DNA of 64,000 bases from Flammeovirga agarivorans (GTDB lineage Bacteria > Bacteroidota > Bacteroidia > Cytophagales > Flammeovirgaceae): NCBI RefSeq assembly GCF_012641475.1, contig NZ_JABAIL010000001.1, positions 682,001-746,000 on the forward strand. The letters are read 5' to 3'. Position numbers and translations under genes: made by a program. The notes under the pieces are model-generated. The model was not told the DNA's origin and searched no databases. It was given only the letters and a program-made list of their open reading frames with translations. Positions 8,895 through 19,500 of the stretch are shown one piece after another. Every line of letters starts with the position of its first letter. The first letter of the stretch is position 1.

Positions 8895-10415
8895 TTAATT
8901 ATTAATGATTACCTGTGGTAATCCAACCCAGCTTCCTTGTTTATTTTCAATTTCGGCAGAAAGAATATAAGTACCTTCAGAGAATTTATCATATTCAACC
9001 TTTATAGATTCCGATGGTGGGTAAACGAATCGCTTCACTGTTTGACCTTCTTTATTTTGTACGGATACCATACAACTCTTATAAGAGACATCTTTCATTT
9101 TCATCATTACAACATTCTTCTTAGGATCAGGGTAAAACTTGACGGTTTCCACCCAATGCGAAAGTTGTTTTGGATCACTAGAAATTACTTGTTTTAATGC
9201 AGTTCTACTTCTTTGTAGAATGAATTCTTTTAGTCCATAATCGATATGATTTCCTACACTATTTTCAAATGAATTGATAAAATCAAATGTAGTCCAGCCA
9301 TGGTCTAGTGAATATTGATAATCATTTTCTACAAAAGGTAGAAGCATTTCTCTTTGCTTGTTGAGGTAAGGACTTAGTGTTGAAATATTAAAAGTTCTAA
9401 GAACAAACTCTTCAATAAATCGATTAAAGAGGTTTCTGTATTTTGGCTGATCTAAAATTTTGTTGACTAGCACCCTAGCTTCGTAAGGTTCTCCCCATTG
9501 ATTAATATCTCGACTAGCCCAATCATACTGATCTGATATAAGATTAATACCGAATGTGTGATCAAATTGATAGGGGATATAAGACCATTTTCCTGTTTTA
9601 TCATCAAAATAAAGGAAGAAGTTATCTTTATTGAAAGCATATCCGTCCCAATGCCCACATAGAATTTCGATTGCTAATGCTTTTACAAATTGTTCCACCT
9701 CAAAATGAGTTTCAACATAGTGTATCAGTTCTTTATGATGTAAAAGATTAATACTGTCTAAAAAGGATTGAAGATGTTCTCTGTGAAAGTCTTTGCCTTG
9801 GCATAAAGGATACGTTTTTTCATCCAAATAACTATTAGGGTCATTGGTTAAATCTGCACCATAATTTCCCATATAGAGTATACCTTCATTACTCTTAAAA
9901 TGATGGGTAAGAAAAGATGAGTCTATGAGTTCAGACATTAGATAAACACCATGGTATTCACCATTAATAAACAACAAAGTATGTGCTGATCTAGGAGCAG
10001 GGATTCCTTCGTTAGACATTAACTGATACATTAACTTGGATCTAGATAATGTAGGATCCCCACTATTACTTTCAAGTTTTAACCCTTGAAGGTGACAGAT
10101 AGACTTTTTTCCAAATGCAATTTCAAATGACTTTTTTAAAGAGTAGCGAGTATCTTTTCCTGATAAACCTACACAAATGCTGCTTATAGTATCTTTAATA
10201 GTTTTGCTTTCGAACGTCATAGAGCCAAAGAAACGAAGTTGTTTTTCTTCATTACCAACGGCTAATAGTTGTTGTAATTCTGCTGAATCTAATGTTATAT
10301 CAATTCTACTTACTTCGTCTGGGTGGAAAAAAGAACATTCATGGCCTACTGTACATTGGGCATAAGAAAGAATTGTTATATATATAAGCAGTATTGTTAG
10401 TACAAACTTTTTCAT
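8895..10415 (-). CDS. Secreted CotH-family protein kinase-like protein
   Basis: A 506-residue exported protein with a signal peptide (MKKFVLTILLIYITILSYAQ). The body matches the CotH family: a leading Ig-like strand region, then FEIAFGKKSICHLQGLKLES, the segment RSKLMYQLMSNEGIPAPRSA, the core INGEYHGVYLMSELIDSSFL, and DKDNFFLY-like positions (NKDNFFLYFDDKTGKWSYIP, about 265) ending in a FDHTFG motif. CotH proteins are atypical kinases that phosphorylate spore-coat or surface proteins; many bacterial members lie outside spore formers. The last 70 residues form a small beta domain resembling a T9SS tail (SEGTYILSAEI), but the end (QVIINN) lacks the basic finish of type A domains. Transcribed alone. 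Confidence 0.85.
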   Translation of the reverse strand: MKKFVLTILLIYITILSYAQCTVGHECSFFHPDEVSRIDITLDSAELQQLLAVGNEEKQLRFFGSMTFESKTIKDTISSICVGLSGKDTRYSLKKSFEIAFGKKSICHLQGLKLESNSGDPTLSRSKLMYQLMSNEGIPAPRSAHTLLFINGEYHGVYLMSELIDSSFLTHHFKSNEGILYMGNYGADLTNDPNSYLDEKTYPLCQGKDFHREHLQSFLDSINLLHHKELIHYVETHFEVEQFVKALAIEILCGHWDGYAFNKDNFFLYFDDKTGKWSYIPYQFDHTFGINLISDQYDWASRDINQWGEPYEARVLVNKILDQPKYRNLFNRFIEEFVLRTFNISTLSPYLNKQREMLLPFVENDYQYSLDHGWTTFDFINSFENSVGNHIDYGLKEFILQRSRTALKQVISSDPKQLSHWVETVKFYPDPKKNVVMMKMKDVSYKSCMVSVQNKEGQTVKRFVYPPSESIKVEYDKFSEGTYILSAEIENKQGSWVGLPQVIINN

Positions 10416-10799
10416 TCGTTGTTACGAGTTCATTTCGTATTTTAAATATTTAGCTACACAAAATACATGGTTTAAGAAGTAGCATATACAATTTACTACT
10501 TAATTGGTTATCAGACAAAAAGAAATAGTAATTAAGGCAGTCAATTATGAAATATTTGAAGTGAATATACCTGCATTAGGCACTGTTAAATTGTATGATT
10601 TATAGAATTATATATGAATAATTATTCATCAGAGAAGAAAAAGTAGTCATAATGATGTGGTTTTGTATAGAAATCAATAAAGCCACAATTTATCAAAACT
10701 GTAAAATCTGAAGAATAAACATTTTCGATAGAAATTAGTTGTTGTTTAAAGTTCTTTAAAAAAAATAATAAGTACTATCCACAAAATACTAACTATTAC
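10416..10799. other. Long non-coding gap between cotH-like gene and gcvP
   Basis: No convincing gene is visible in this AT-rich stretch. It must hold the promoter of the leftward CotH gene and upstream control sites of gcvP. The one ordered element I see is the inverted repeat TTTAAAG-TT-CTTTAAA at 10745-10760, about 40 bases upstream of the gcvP -7 box. Confidence 0.5.
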
Positions 10800-10807
10800 T
10801 ATATTTG
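10800..10807 (+). promoter_or_regulatory. Candidate -7 promoter element of gcvP
   Basis: TATATTTG fits the Bacteroidota -7 consensus TAnnTTTG exactly and lies 94 bases before the gcvP start. No clear TTG-type -33 box is present at the usual spacing. If used, it gives a leader of about 85-90 nucleotides. Confidence 0.5.
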
Positions 10808-10823
10808 CGGTGCAAATGAATGG

Positions 10824-10890
10824 GAGGATACGGGAACAATTTACCATATCCTTGTTAACCATCGTAGGCCGAAATTTATTACCACAACAC
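10824..10890 (+). ncRNA. Candidate structured leader of gcvP
   Basis: AGGATA (10825-10830) can pair with TATCCT (10847-10852), while AACAA (10835-10839), inside that loop, can pair with TTGTT (10852-10856) beyond it. Together this has the topology of an H-type pseudoknot or of two competing helices. The sequence does not match the glycine riboswitch core (no GGAGAG or CCGAAGG pair), so I do not call it a riboswitch. Confidence 0.3.
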
Positions 10891-10901
10891 AACCATAGTC
10901 G

Positions 10902-13802
10902 ATGAAGATTGATTTAAACAACTTCGAGAGATTTGAGGCAAGGCATAATGCGCCCAACCATACTCAAATTGAAGAGATGTTAGCCGCTTTAGGGGTATCA
11001 GATATTGATGAGCTCATTTCTCAAACTGTCCCTGAAAAGATTCGTCTAAAGAAACCTTTAGAGCTTCCTCAACCTCTTACTGAATACCAATTCCTTCGTC
11101 ACTTCAAGACGATTGCGGATAAGAACAAAATTTACCGTTCTTACATTGGTATGGGATATTACAATACTATTACTCCTCCTGTAATTTTACGTAATATCAT
11201 GGAAAACCCAGGCTGGTACACAGCATATACTCCTTACCAAGCAGAAATTGCACAAGGTCGTTTAGAGATGCTACTTAATTTCCAAACTATGGTCACTGAC
11301 CTAACAGGTATGGAACTAGCCAATGCATCTTTACTTGACGAAGCTACAGCTGCAGGTGAAGTAGTTCATATGTTCTATGGTGCTAGAAAGGGAGCAAAAA
11401 AGAAGCAAGCCAATAAGTTCTTTGCTTCAAATACATGTCACCCTCAGACATTAGACTTATTAAAGACACGTTGTACTCCAATCGGGGTAGAGCTAGTAAT
11501 TGGTGAAGTTGCTGATTTAGATGTGACAGATCCAACTTTATTTGGTGTACTTGTTCAGTATCCAGATACTAATGGTGGTATTACAGATTATACTGACTTT
11601 ATTGCTGCAGCTCATGAAAATGGAGTATTGGTAGCAATGGCATCAGACCTTTTGGCACTAACAGTACTAAAAGAGCCAGGCAAGATGGATGCTGATGCAG
11701 TAGTTGGTTCCGCTCAAAGATTTGGTGTGCCAATGGGTTATGGTGGACCTCATGCAGGTTTCCTTGCGACAAGAGATGCTTACAAGCGTCAAATCCCTGG
11801 TCGTATTATTGGTATTTCTAAGGACAAGGATGGTAACGAAGCTTACCGTATGGCCTTACAAACTCGTGAGCAACATATTAAGCGTGAGAGAGCAACGTCA
11901 AATATCTGTACAGCACAAGTGTTGTTAGGTGTGATGGCTTCTGCTTATGCAATATATCACGGACCAGAAGGGTTAAAAACAATTGCTTACCGTACTCATG
12001 GTATGGCGAACCTTCTGAAACAATCAGTAGAAAAGTTAGGTTTCGAAGTAGTTAATAACGGCTATTTTGATACTTTAAGAATAAATACAACAGCACTACA
12101 AGCTAAGGCAATCCGTTTATTAGCGGAAGAGAGATTAACAAATTTCCGTTACTTTGAAGATGGAAATATCGGTCTTTCTATGAACCAATCAACAGATGTA
12201 TCACACATTGCTGATATTGTTGATTTAATTCAAGATGCTTTAGGTTTAAACGTTGCAGTTAATGTAGAAGCATTAGCTGAAAATATTGAAATTGCTGTTC
12301 CTGCAGAATTACAACGTGAGTCTGATTTCTTAACACATCCAGTATTTAATCAATACCATGCAGAGCATGAGATGTTACGTTACTTAAAACGTTTAGAGAA
12401 TAAAGACCTTTCGTTAGTGCATTCAATGATTTCATTAGGTTCATGTACTATGAAATTGAATGCAACAGCAGAGATGATTCCTGTAACTTGGCCTGAGTTT
12501 GGACAGATGCACCCATTTGCACCAAAAGAACAAGCACAAGGTTACCAAGAAATCTTTAAGGATCTTGAAGCATGGTTGTGTGAAATCACAGGTTTTGATG
12601 CTATGTCATTACAACCAAACTCTGGAGCAAACGGAGAATATGCTGGTCTTTTAACGATTAGAGCATACCATGAAGGTATTGGCGAAGGTCATAGAAATAT
12701 AGCCATTATTCCATCGTCTGCTCATGGTACAAACCCTGCATCTGCTGTAATGGCAGGTATGAAGGTAATTATCGTTAAATGTGATGAGGCAGGAAACATT
12801 GATGTGGAAGACTTGAAAGCAAAAGTTGAGAAGCATAGCAATGAATTGTCTTGTTTAATGATCACATACCCATCTACTCATGGTGTATTTGAAGAGTCTG
12901 TAGTAGAGATTTGTCAAATTATACATGATAATGGTGGTCGTGTTTACATGGATGGAGCAAATATGAATGCTCAGGTAGGTCTTACATCTCCAGCTAATAT
13001 TGGTGCAGATGTTTGTCACTTGAACTTACACAAAACATTCTGTATTCCTCACGGTGGTGGTGGACCAGGTGTTGGCCCTATCGGTGTTGTTGCTGATCTA
13101 GCTCCATATTTACCAGGTCATGCTGTAATCGATAACAATGTAGGAGAAAAAGCTTCTACAGCCGTTGCTGCAGCGCCTTGGGGATCTGCTAGTATTTTAC
13201 CAATCTCTTATGCATACATCCGAATGATGGGAGGTGAAGGTTTAACAAATGCTACCAAAATAGCGATCTTGAATGCAAACTATATGCAATCGAGATTAAA
13301 AGATCACTACCCAGTTTTATATGTTGGAGCAAATGGACGTAATGCACATGAGATGATTGTGGATTGCCGTCAGTTTAAACCAGCTGGTATTGAAGTGGAA
13401 GATATTGCTAAACGTTTAATGGACTATGGTTACCATGCTCCAACAGTATCATTCCCAGTACCAGGAACATTAATGATTGAACCTACTGAATCAGAAAGCA
13501 AAACAGAATTAGATCAGTTCTGTGATGCGATGATTCAAATTCGTCAGGAAATTCAAGAAGTGATTGATGGACAAGCGGATGCTGTTGAGAATGTATTGAA
13601 GAATGCACCTCATACTCAGGCTCAAGTCATTACTGAAGAATGGACTATGCCATATTCGAGAGAAAAAGCGGTATATCCTCTTCCTTACGTACAAGCAAAT
13701 AAATTCTGGCCAACAGTACGTCGTATTGATAGTGCTTTCGGAGACAGAAACCTTGTATGTTCTTGTATTCCTGTAAGTGAATTCGAAGAAGCAGAAGCTT
13801 AA
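10902..13802 (+). CDS. gcvP: Glycine dehydrogenase (aminomethyl-transferring), P protein of the glycine cleavage system
   Basis: The PLP-dependent P protein decarboxylates glycine and passes the aminomethyl group to lipoylated GcvH, feeding C1 units to tetrahydrofolate. At 966 residues it is the full-length fused (alpha-beta) form. The N-terminal half shows YIGMGYYNT and [20 protein letters not shown]; the C-terminal half has [32 protein letters not shown] and the PLP lysine Lys711 in [17 protein letters not shown]. The start is right: [20 protein letters not shown] is the family's usual opening. gcvT and gcvH are not in the window. Codon use is richer in highly used codons (CGT, GGT) than its neighbours, pointing to high expression. 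Confidence 0.98.
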   Translation: MKIDLNNFERFEARHNAPNHTQIEEMLAALGVSDIDELISQTVPEKIRLKKPLELPQPLTEYQFLRHFKTIADKNKIYRSYIGMGYYNTITPPVILRNIMENPGWYTAYTPYQAEIAQGRLEMLLNFQTMVTDLTGMELANASLLDEATAAGEVVHMFYGARKGAKKKQANKFFASNTCHPQTLDLLKTRCTPIGVELVIGEVADLDVTDPTLFGVLVQYPDTNGGITDYTDFIAAAHENGVLVAMASDLLALTVLKEPGKMDADAVVGSAQRFGVPMGYGGPHAGFLATRDAYKRQIPGRIIGISKDKDGNEAYRMALQTREQHIKRERATSNICTAQVLLGVMASAYAIYHGPEGLKTIAYRTHGMANLLKQSVEKLGFEVVNNGYFDTLRINTTALQAKAIRLLAEERLTNFRYFEDGNIGLSMNQSTDVSHIADIVDLIQDALGLNVAVNVEALAENIEIAVPAELQRESDFLTHPVFNQYHAEHEMLRYLKRLENKDLSLVHSMISLGSCTMKLNATAEMIPVTWPEFGQMHPFAPKEQAQGYQEIFKDLEAWLCEITGFDAMSLQPNSGANGEYAGLLTIRAYHEGIGEGHRNIAIIPSSAHGTNPASAVMAGMKVIIVKCDEAGNIDVEDLKAKVEKHSNELSCLMITYPSTHGVFEESVVEICQIIHDNGGRVYMDGANMNAQVGLTSPANIGADVCHLNLHKTFCIPHGGGGPGVGPIGVVADLAPYLPGHAVIDNNVGEKASTAVAAAPWGSASILPISYAYIRMMGGEGLTNATKIAILNANYMQSRLKDHYPVLYVGANGRNAHEMIVDCRQFKPAGIEVEDIAKRLMDYGYHAPTVSFPVPGTLMIEPTESESKTELDQFCDAMIQIRQEIQEVIDGQADAVENVLKNAPHTQAQVITEEWTMPYSREKAVYPLPYVQANKFWPTVRRIDSAFGDRNLVCSCIPVSEFEEAEA

Positions 13803-13838
13803 ATAATATACTATTTAAGTACCTTTATAGACATAGAC

Positions 13839-13876
13839 AAAAACCTCCAGTCACTGAAAAGTGGTGGAGGTTTTTT
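13839..13876. terminator. Bidirectional terminator between gcvP and zinc-finger gene
   Basis: ACCTCCA pairs with TGGAGGT, helped by an inner CAC/GTG stem, with A and T runs on both sides (13839-13876). It serves gcvP from the left and the leftward zinc-finger operon from the right. Confidence 0.85.
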
Positions 13877-13915
13877 ATTATATTAAACTAAAGTATAATC
13901 AAATAAATGACTTCT

Positions 13916-14344
13916 TTATAAATTTGAATTGCTTTCTGAATCAATCACTCTTTGAATAAAATCGAACAACTTTTCTTTGTTTTCATCATTTTCATAGGTG
14001 AAGAAAGTTGAAATCTGATCTACATTTAATTCATGATTGAAATGTAAATCTTTTATGTGATCAATAATCTGCTGACTTTGAATTTCTTTTTCTATGCCTC
14101 TCATCGTAGCATCAAGATCATTATTTAATACTTTTTCTTTTTCTTCTGCTGAGAGGTCATTGGTAAGATATGTTTTGTCTACATCCACAGAATCAATGAG
14201 GTCTTTTGATACTTTTCCAGTGCCGTTACAATAAGCACATGTTCCGGGTAACCACCTTAATTCTTGTTTAAGTCTTTTGATGTCTTCATGATCGACATGC
14301 CCTTTACCTAAACATCTTGGGCATTCTATAAATGAGGTTTCCAT
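13916..14344 (-). CDS. Small protein with two DnaJ-type CxxCxGxG zinc motifs
   Basis: A 142-residue protein that begins with two zinc-ribbon motifs, CPRCLGKG (Cys8, Cys11) and CAYCNGTG (Cys36, Cys39). Together they could hold one zinc ion as in the DnaJ cysteine-rich domain. The remainder is acidic and helical with no known domain; there is no J domain, so it is not a DnaJ. It is the last gene of a leftward set, 11 bases after the GDYXXLXY gene, which in turn overlaps the DUF2157 gene. The association suggests a membrane-related accessory role, but no function is established. Confidence 0.75.
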   Translation of the reverse strand: METSFIECPRCLGKGHVDHEDIKRLKQELRWLPGTCAYCNGTGKVSKDLIDSVDVDKTYLTNDLSAEEKEKVLNNDLDATMRGIEKEIQSQQIIDHIKDLHFNHELNVDQISTFFTYENDENKEKLFDFIQRVIDSESNSNL

Positions 14345-14355
14345 AACTATATAGT

Positions 14356-14919
14356 TTACTTTGTGATAATATCTTTTACTGAACTTTCATTGATAATTAC
14401 ATCCTCTAATACACCTTTTCCATCTTTGATTTTTATTTTGGCATAGGTAATCAGAGTAGAATCTATTGCAGCTTCATTATAAGCATTTTCGGCTTCTTTG
14501 GCTTTACTTTCTTCTAAATAGAATCGAGTAAATGGAATAACGAATTCAACATATTGAGCATCATTATATGGAATATAGTTAATTGAAGTTTGTAAGTAAT
14601 CTACATTACCAGAAGGGATTTCTTTTGTAATACCATCATATCTAACAAAATCACTTTCGTCTTTATCGAGTAAAATATACACAGTTTGTCCTACACCCCA
14701 ATCCTTTGTGTTTTCTACAGCAATTCTATTTTCCTCATACCATAACGTAATGTATTTACCTCTAAAAGGATCATAAGGGTCTATTGCAGCAGTTCTAAAT
14801 TTATACATAGTTCCCACTTCTAATACTTCCTCATTTTGTAAAATGAATGTGGCAGGAACATACAATTGAATGATAGCGACAATAAAAAAAAGTGCGATAA
14901 AAATGAGTTTCTTATTCAT
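14356..14919 (-). CDS. GDYXXLXY-domain protein
   Basis: A 187-residue protein with an N-terminal membrane helix (about 4-24) followed by a domain facing the periplasm. The family signature GDYxxLxY is present as GKYITLWY at residues 54-61, with Lys in place of Asp. Proteins of this family are commonly encoded next to DUF2157 membrane proteins, and here the start overlaps the end of the DUF2157 gene by 8 bases, so the two are probably translated together and work as a pair. The molecular role of the family is unknown. Confidence 0.85.
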   Translation of the reverse strand: MNKKLIFIALFFIVAIIQLYVPATFILQNEEVLEVGTMYKFRTAAIDPYDPFRGKYITLWYEENRIAVENTKDWGVGQTVYILLDKDESDFVRYDGITKEIPSGNVDYLQTSINYIPYNDAQYVEFVIPFTRFYLEESKAKEAENAYNEAAIDSTLITYAKIKIKDGKGVLEDVIINESSVKDIITK

Positions 14920-16195
14920 GAGTTTGTTTCTTTTTAAGGATAAAATAGTTGGTTAAGAAAAAGCCAAGTCCACCTAGAACGAAAATAATTCCTTTGTAAA
15001 CGAAACTAATATCTGTATCAAAGAACCTACAATAAATAAGTACAGCGATCATTAATAAACCATAGTTGATTTCCCAAAGCCTAACAGTTTGTCCTCCTTT
15101 AATAATATGATATACCCCCAAGACAAAAATGAATAGGTTAATCAATAAAGTTGAAATAGCGGAGTAATATCCCAAAAAGAAAGTAGGGATAAATAGGATA
15201 AACAATAAAGGGAAAACACCTATATCTGAAAATGATTTTTTTCTATTTTGGTATACAAATACTACTAAAGTCAAAGCAGTTAAAAGGACGATAGGAATAA
15301 ATTCTTTTGCTGAATAAATAGTGTTGATATTATCTCCTCTGAGGTCGTTCCAAATTATATCATCAAAACTTAAAATGAATAAGATAATTATAGACCCTAT
15401 AACACTGATTACATGATAGGCGTTGCTGATGATAGAATAAGGTTTGAAATATTTCATTTCTCCTATCTGGTACATCAATCCAAACAAGGTAAAGAAAGTG
15501 ACAAACATTAATTCATTAATATCATGAGTGTCTATCATTAAGCTTATAACAACGGAAATACAAACACTCCAATTTAAGAAGGAGATATAATTATTGTTTC
15601 TATATGTTTTTAATTGATAGATATAATAGGGTACTACCGTAGTAAATAAAATCCAATACCAATAGTGGTTTGAAATACCTAAATATTCCCAGTGTCTGTA
15701 TTGAACACCAAATGCTGTAATACCAATAATAAATAAGATGGCAGCAATTGAAGACCTCATCACATAAATAAGTGGTAAGCTAAGTAGGGCCCAGGTAAAT
15801 AGGAATGAAGTGAGGTTTCCATGATGGTGATAAATCTGACTTACTAAGGCAATGCAACTGCCAATAGCAAAGACTAAAAAAGTAGTTCCACCTTCTTTTA
15901 ATACTGTATTACGGTTATTCGTAAAGAGTGAGTATCCACAGATTAATTGCCCTAATATCAATGGAATAAAGGCTAAGGTAGTTTGTGTACCTCTACTAAG
16001 CTGATCCCAATTATGTGCTATAATAAGGATGATACCAGATCCGACAAGTAGTGCCCCTAATATACCGAAGGCAGTGAGGACTCTATTGGTTTTAGGAGGG
16101 TTCCTATTTTGATAGTAAGCTTCTATATTCTCAGCAGTTTCTGAAGTGATTATTCCTGCCGTTTGTAGTTCTTTGAGTTCGTCAATTAGACTCAT
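14912..16195 (-). CDS. DUF2157 polytopic membrane protein
   Basis: A 427-residue membrane protein. The N-terminal 30 residues form a soluble helical segment (ELKELQTAGIITSETAENI), the DUF2157 hallmark in which a short helix-turn-helix-like region is followed by RVLTAFGILGALLVGSGIIL. After that come about twelve hydrophobic helices. It begins a three-gene leftward operon with the GDYXXLXY protein and the CxxCxGxG protein. No catalytic residues are evident and no transported substrate is known for the family. Confidence 0.87.
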   Translation of the reverse strand: MSLIDELKELQTAGIITSETAENIEAYYQNRNPPKTNRVLTAFGILGALLVGSGIILIIAHNWDQLSRGTQTTLAFIPLILGQLICGYSLFTNNRNTVLKEGGTTFLVFAIGSCIALVSQIYHHHGNLTSFLFTWALLSLPLIYVMRSSIAAILFIIGITAFGVQYRHWEYLGISNHYWYWILFTTVVPYYIYQLKTYRNNNYISFLNWSVCISVVISLMIDTHDINELMFVTFFTLFGLMYQIGEMKYFKPYSIISNAYHVISVIGSIIILFILSFDDIIWNDLRGDNINTIYSAKEFIPIVLLTALTLVVFVYQNRKKSFSDIGVFPLLFILFIPTFFLGYYSAISTLLINLFIFVLGVYHIIKGGQTVRLWEINYGLLMIAVLIYCRFFDTDISFVYKGIIFVLGGLGFFLTNYFILKKKQTHE

Positions 16196-16572
16196 ATTAT
16201 TGTTTCAGTTAGTCGATGAATATACTAAAGATATAAATCGAAAGTTTATTAAAGCAGTAAAGGATAATATGTTTACGTTTATTTACGATTTAAGTTTTAT
16301 CATCAATCATAAATTGATTTCTCAGCGGTTTCATACTTTGTAAACGTTGTTATTTGTTTTATGCATCTAACATTGTTAAATAGATTTCAATTTCTTTAAA
16401 TTCTACAAAAATTGAAGATGATATTTATTAACAAATCTAAGATTTAGTATCACTATTTTTTTATTTAGTTTTGGTTACTAAGAGTTTAGGGCCTACAATC
16501 AAAGTTGATTCTTTATAAACCTAATCTACAAATACTTCTACTAACCTGTTTATTACAAAAAACTTTTCATTT
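16196..16572. other. Divergent promoter region without a gene
   Basis: A 377-base AT-rich gap between the leftward DUF2157 operon and the rightward giant surface-protein gene. I see no gene or RNA; a weak promoter box is listed separately. Confidence 0.5.
16466..16473 (+). promoter_or_regulatory. Possible -7 element for the giant T9SS gene
   Basis: TAGTTTTG fits TAnnTTTG, 100 bases upstream of the start at 16573. No good -33 TTG is seen at the expected distance, so support is weak. Confidence 0.3.
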
Positions 16573-19500
16573 ATGAAAAAACTATACAAGCAACTATTAT
16601 CTGTTTGTATGTTAGTTTGGCTAACAACTTCCTTCACTTTTGCGCAACAAACTTATTATACAATCAAATCTGGAGGGACTCTCAATTGGAATGATAATGC
16701 AAGTTGGACATTTGATCCCAACTCTGTTAACGGTGGAGCCGGCATTCCTGGAGAGCATGATAATATCTACATCCATACAGGTGTAACGCTAAAAGTACCT
16801 GCAGATCTCAGTATCGTAAATTATGGTACAATAGATATCTCAATAGGAGGTACACTAAAATTTGAAAATGAGAAACAATTAAACTTCACTTCCATTAATG
16901 GTGCGGGTAATATTGAGATCAATAATACCAAACTCCCAAAAGCATCAAGTCATTCTACTCAATTGTTTTCAGATAGTTCGAAAGGGTATATCATATTCTA
17001 TGGCTCAAATAATTTGAGTATTAAGAATAAAGTTGGGTATATGTTTTCTAACCTTATCAAGAAAGGAAATGGTCAGTTAGAAATTGGAAAAAACAATTTT
17101 CAAGATTTTACCATTGAAGAGGGAACAGTTGTATTACCATTTTATACAAGAGCAATTGTAAAAGGAGATATTACAATAAAACCTGGTACATTCTTTTTGA
17201 CGGATGATGATAGTGATAAAAATAAAGACTCCGCATTAGAAACCTATGGTAATTTTACAAATGAGGGGACAGTTGATATCAAAAACTGTAAGTATTATTT
17301 GTATGGCGAAAATGATCAGCAAGTTGTCTTGTCAACAGAAAATGGTGGTACAGTAGATCTAGAAAGGATTGTAATTGAAAAAAATAGTAAAAGCGATAAA
17401 GTTAGTTTCACTTCTTATCAAAACGATATTCTTACTCTACATGGTGTGAATAATGGGAAATTTTCTGGCACTGAAGGTGTATTGGAAGGGAAGTTCTCTT
17501 TTGCATTAGAGAAAGGTACTGCAATTATTGGTGAGAATATTCAATTGAATCTAGGAAATGGTGATGGAAACAGACCCTTACGTTCTGAATCGATTTTACA
17601 TATCGATGGAGGCACAATTGAAAACGATAATAAAAATGCATTAACCGTTTATGGTCAGTTTAAAATTACAAAAGGAAACTATACTTCTTCAGGTAGTGAA
17701 GGGATAACATTAAGAGAAAGAGGAGAAGTCGTGATCAACGGAGGTCTTGTAAATATCAAGAAAATGAAGACTTCTAATCAGGGAGAAGACCATCAGGGGT
17801 CTTACACACAAACTGGTGGAATCTTAAATATTAAAGGCTTTGATGATAAGTACCAACCTTTCTCATTACCATATTCTTCTAATGTATTTAATATGAGTTC
17901 TGGTGGTTTGATTATTATTGATGGTACCGATAGTAATTCAGACAAAGGGCTTCTTATCAGATCATCTGATGGTAACTCTAAAGTAACTGGAGGTGAAATT
18001 AGATTGATCACTAAAGACAAACAAAAACTTGTAGTAGCATCTCAACCTTATCTGCCGACGTTAAATGTAACTGGTGATGGTGAAGTAGAAGTGTCTCCAC
18101 TTTCATTTGATGGAGAAGCACCAACCCAATACCCATTAAGAATTGAAAAGGACCTAAAAATTGCAACAGAACTATATGTAGGTACTCAAGATGTTATTAT
18201 TGGAGAGCAATTACACATTTTGAAGAAAGATGCTTACCGATATAAGAGTAATGCCAATAGAGAGATCAGGATTAACAATAACAGAACAATTTTTTCTGGA
18301 GATCGCAAAGGTTCAATTTTTATTGATTATCCAGCTTACAAAGAAAATTCAACTTCAGAAGAAGTTAACTTATACCATGTCGTTGTTGATAAGTCAGGTG
18401 CTGTAGGACAAGATTCTGTAGTTCTATTTGCTTCTGACCATGTGAAAGCAACAAAAATGCTTGCAGACTATATTGCTGGTGACAAGGATGAGGAAAATGA
18501 ATGTAACTTATTAAGAATTGGAGACACAGATTCGGATAATGTTGATGTAGGTACATTGGAAGTAAAAAGAGGTATTTTACACCAAAACGAATATTCTATC
18601 CGACTATTTTGTAATACATTTATTGGTAAAGATGGACAGTTAGGTGTTTTTGATGCAGAAAAAACTTCTTCCAATGCAATTGTAAAGTTCAGACCTAAAA
18701 ACCAAGTTATTAATGTAGAAAAAGGAGCTAAAATAGGTAATGTCAAAATCAATGCAGAAAATAATACTATTGCTTTCGATGACGATATCTATATCCAAAG
18801 AATCTATTATAAACATGGATTAGTAGACCTAAGAGAGAATAATATGAAAGTAGATCGTTTTGATCTACGATCTGACTTGGGGTACCATGGCCAAAATAAG
18901 AACTTCTTTATTACAAATGGTAATGATTCAGATGGTGGCTTATCCATTCTTGTGCATGATGGAATGTACCATAGAACCGATAGTAAAAATATCATCATTG
19001 ACATTCCTATTGGTACAAGTTCTACAAACTACTCTCCTTTAAAACTACTACTAGAATCAAATACAACAGACTTAAGTACAATCAATGATTATATTACTGT
19101 TAAGGCTGTAAATAAGAAACTTGCTACTGCAAAACCTGGTAGTGATAATGAAGATATGCTTCCGTTGTATTGGAAAGTAACCAGAGGAAATGATAAGATG
19201 CTTCCTCAGATGATACTGAATGGTTACATTCAAACCAATTATACCATTGAATCAGATTGGGAAGCAGGTAAAGTTTTAGATTCAGATCAAATCATTGCTG
19301 ATATCTATAATGTGGCCAACTATGAAAGAAAATCAACTCCAAATAAAATCACAGAAGATCTAAAAGGTTCAAAAGATTTGTATTTGTATAGAGATGGTTA
19401 CTTTATGCATAGAGTAGTATTTGATGGCCGTTGGGATAATGATAATACAAAAGAATTTACAGAATTAGAAAATGCTAATTATACAATTGGTATTGAACAA

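Noticed and set aside
10808-10901. Glycine riboswitch before gcvP
   Set aside because: The aptamer core motifs are missing; only AGGCCGAAA is loosely similar.
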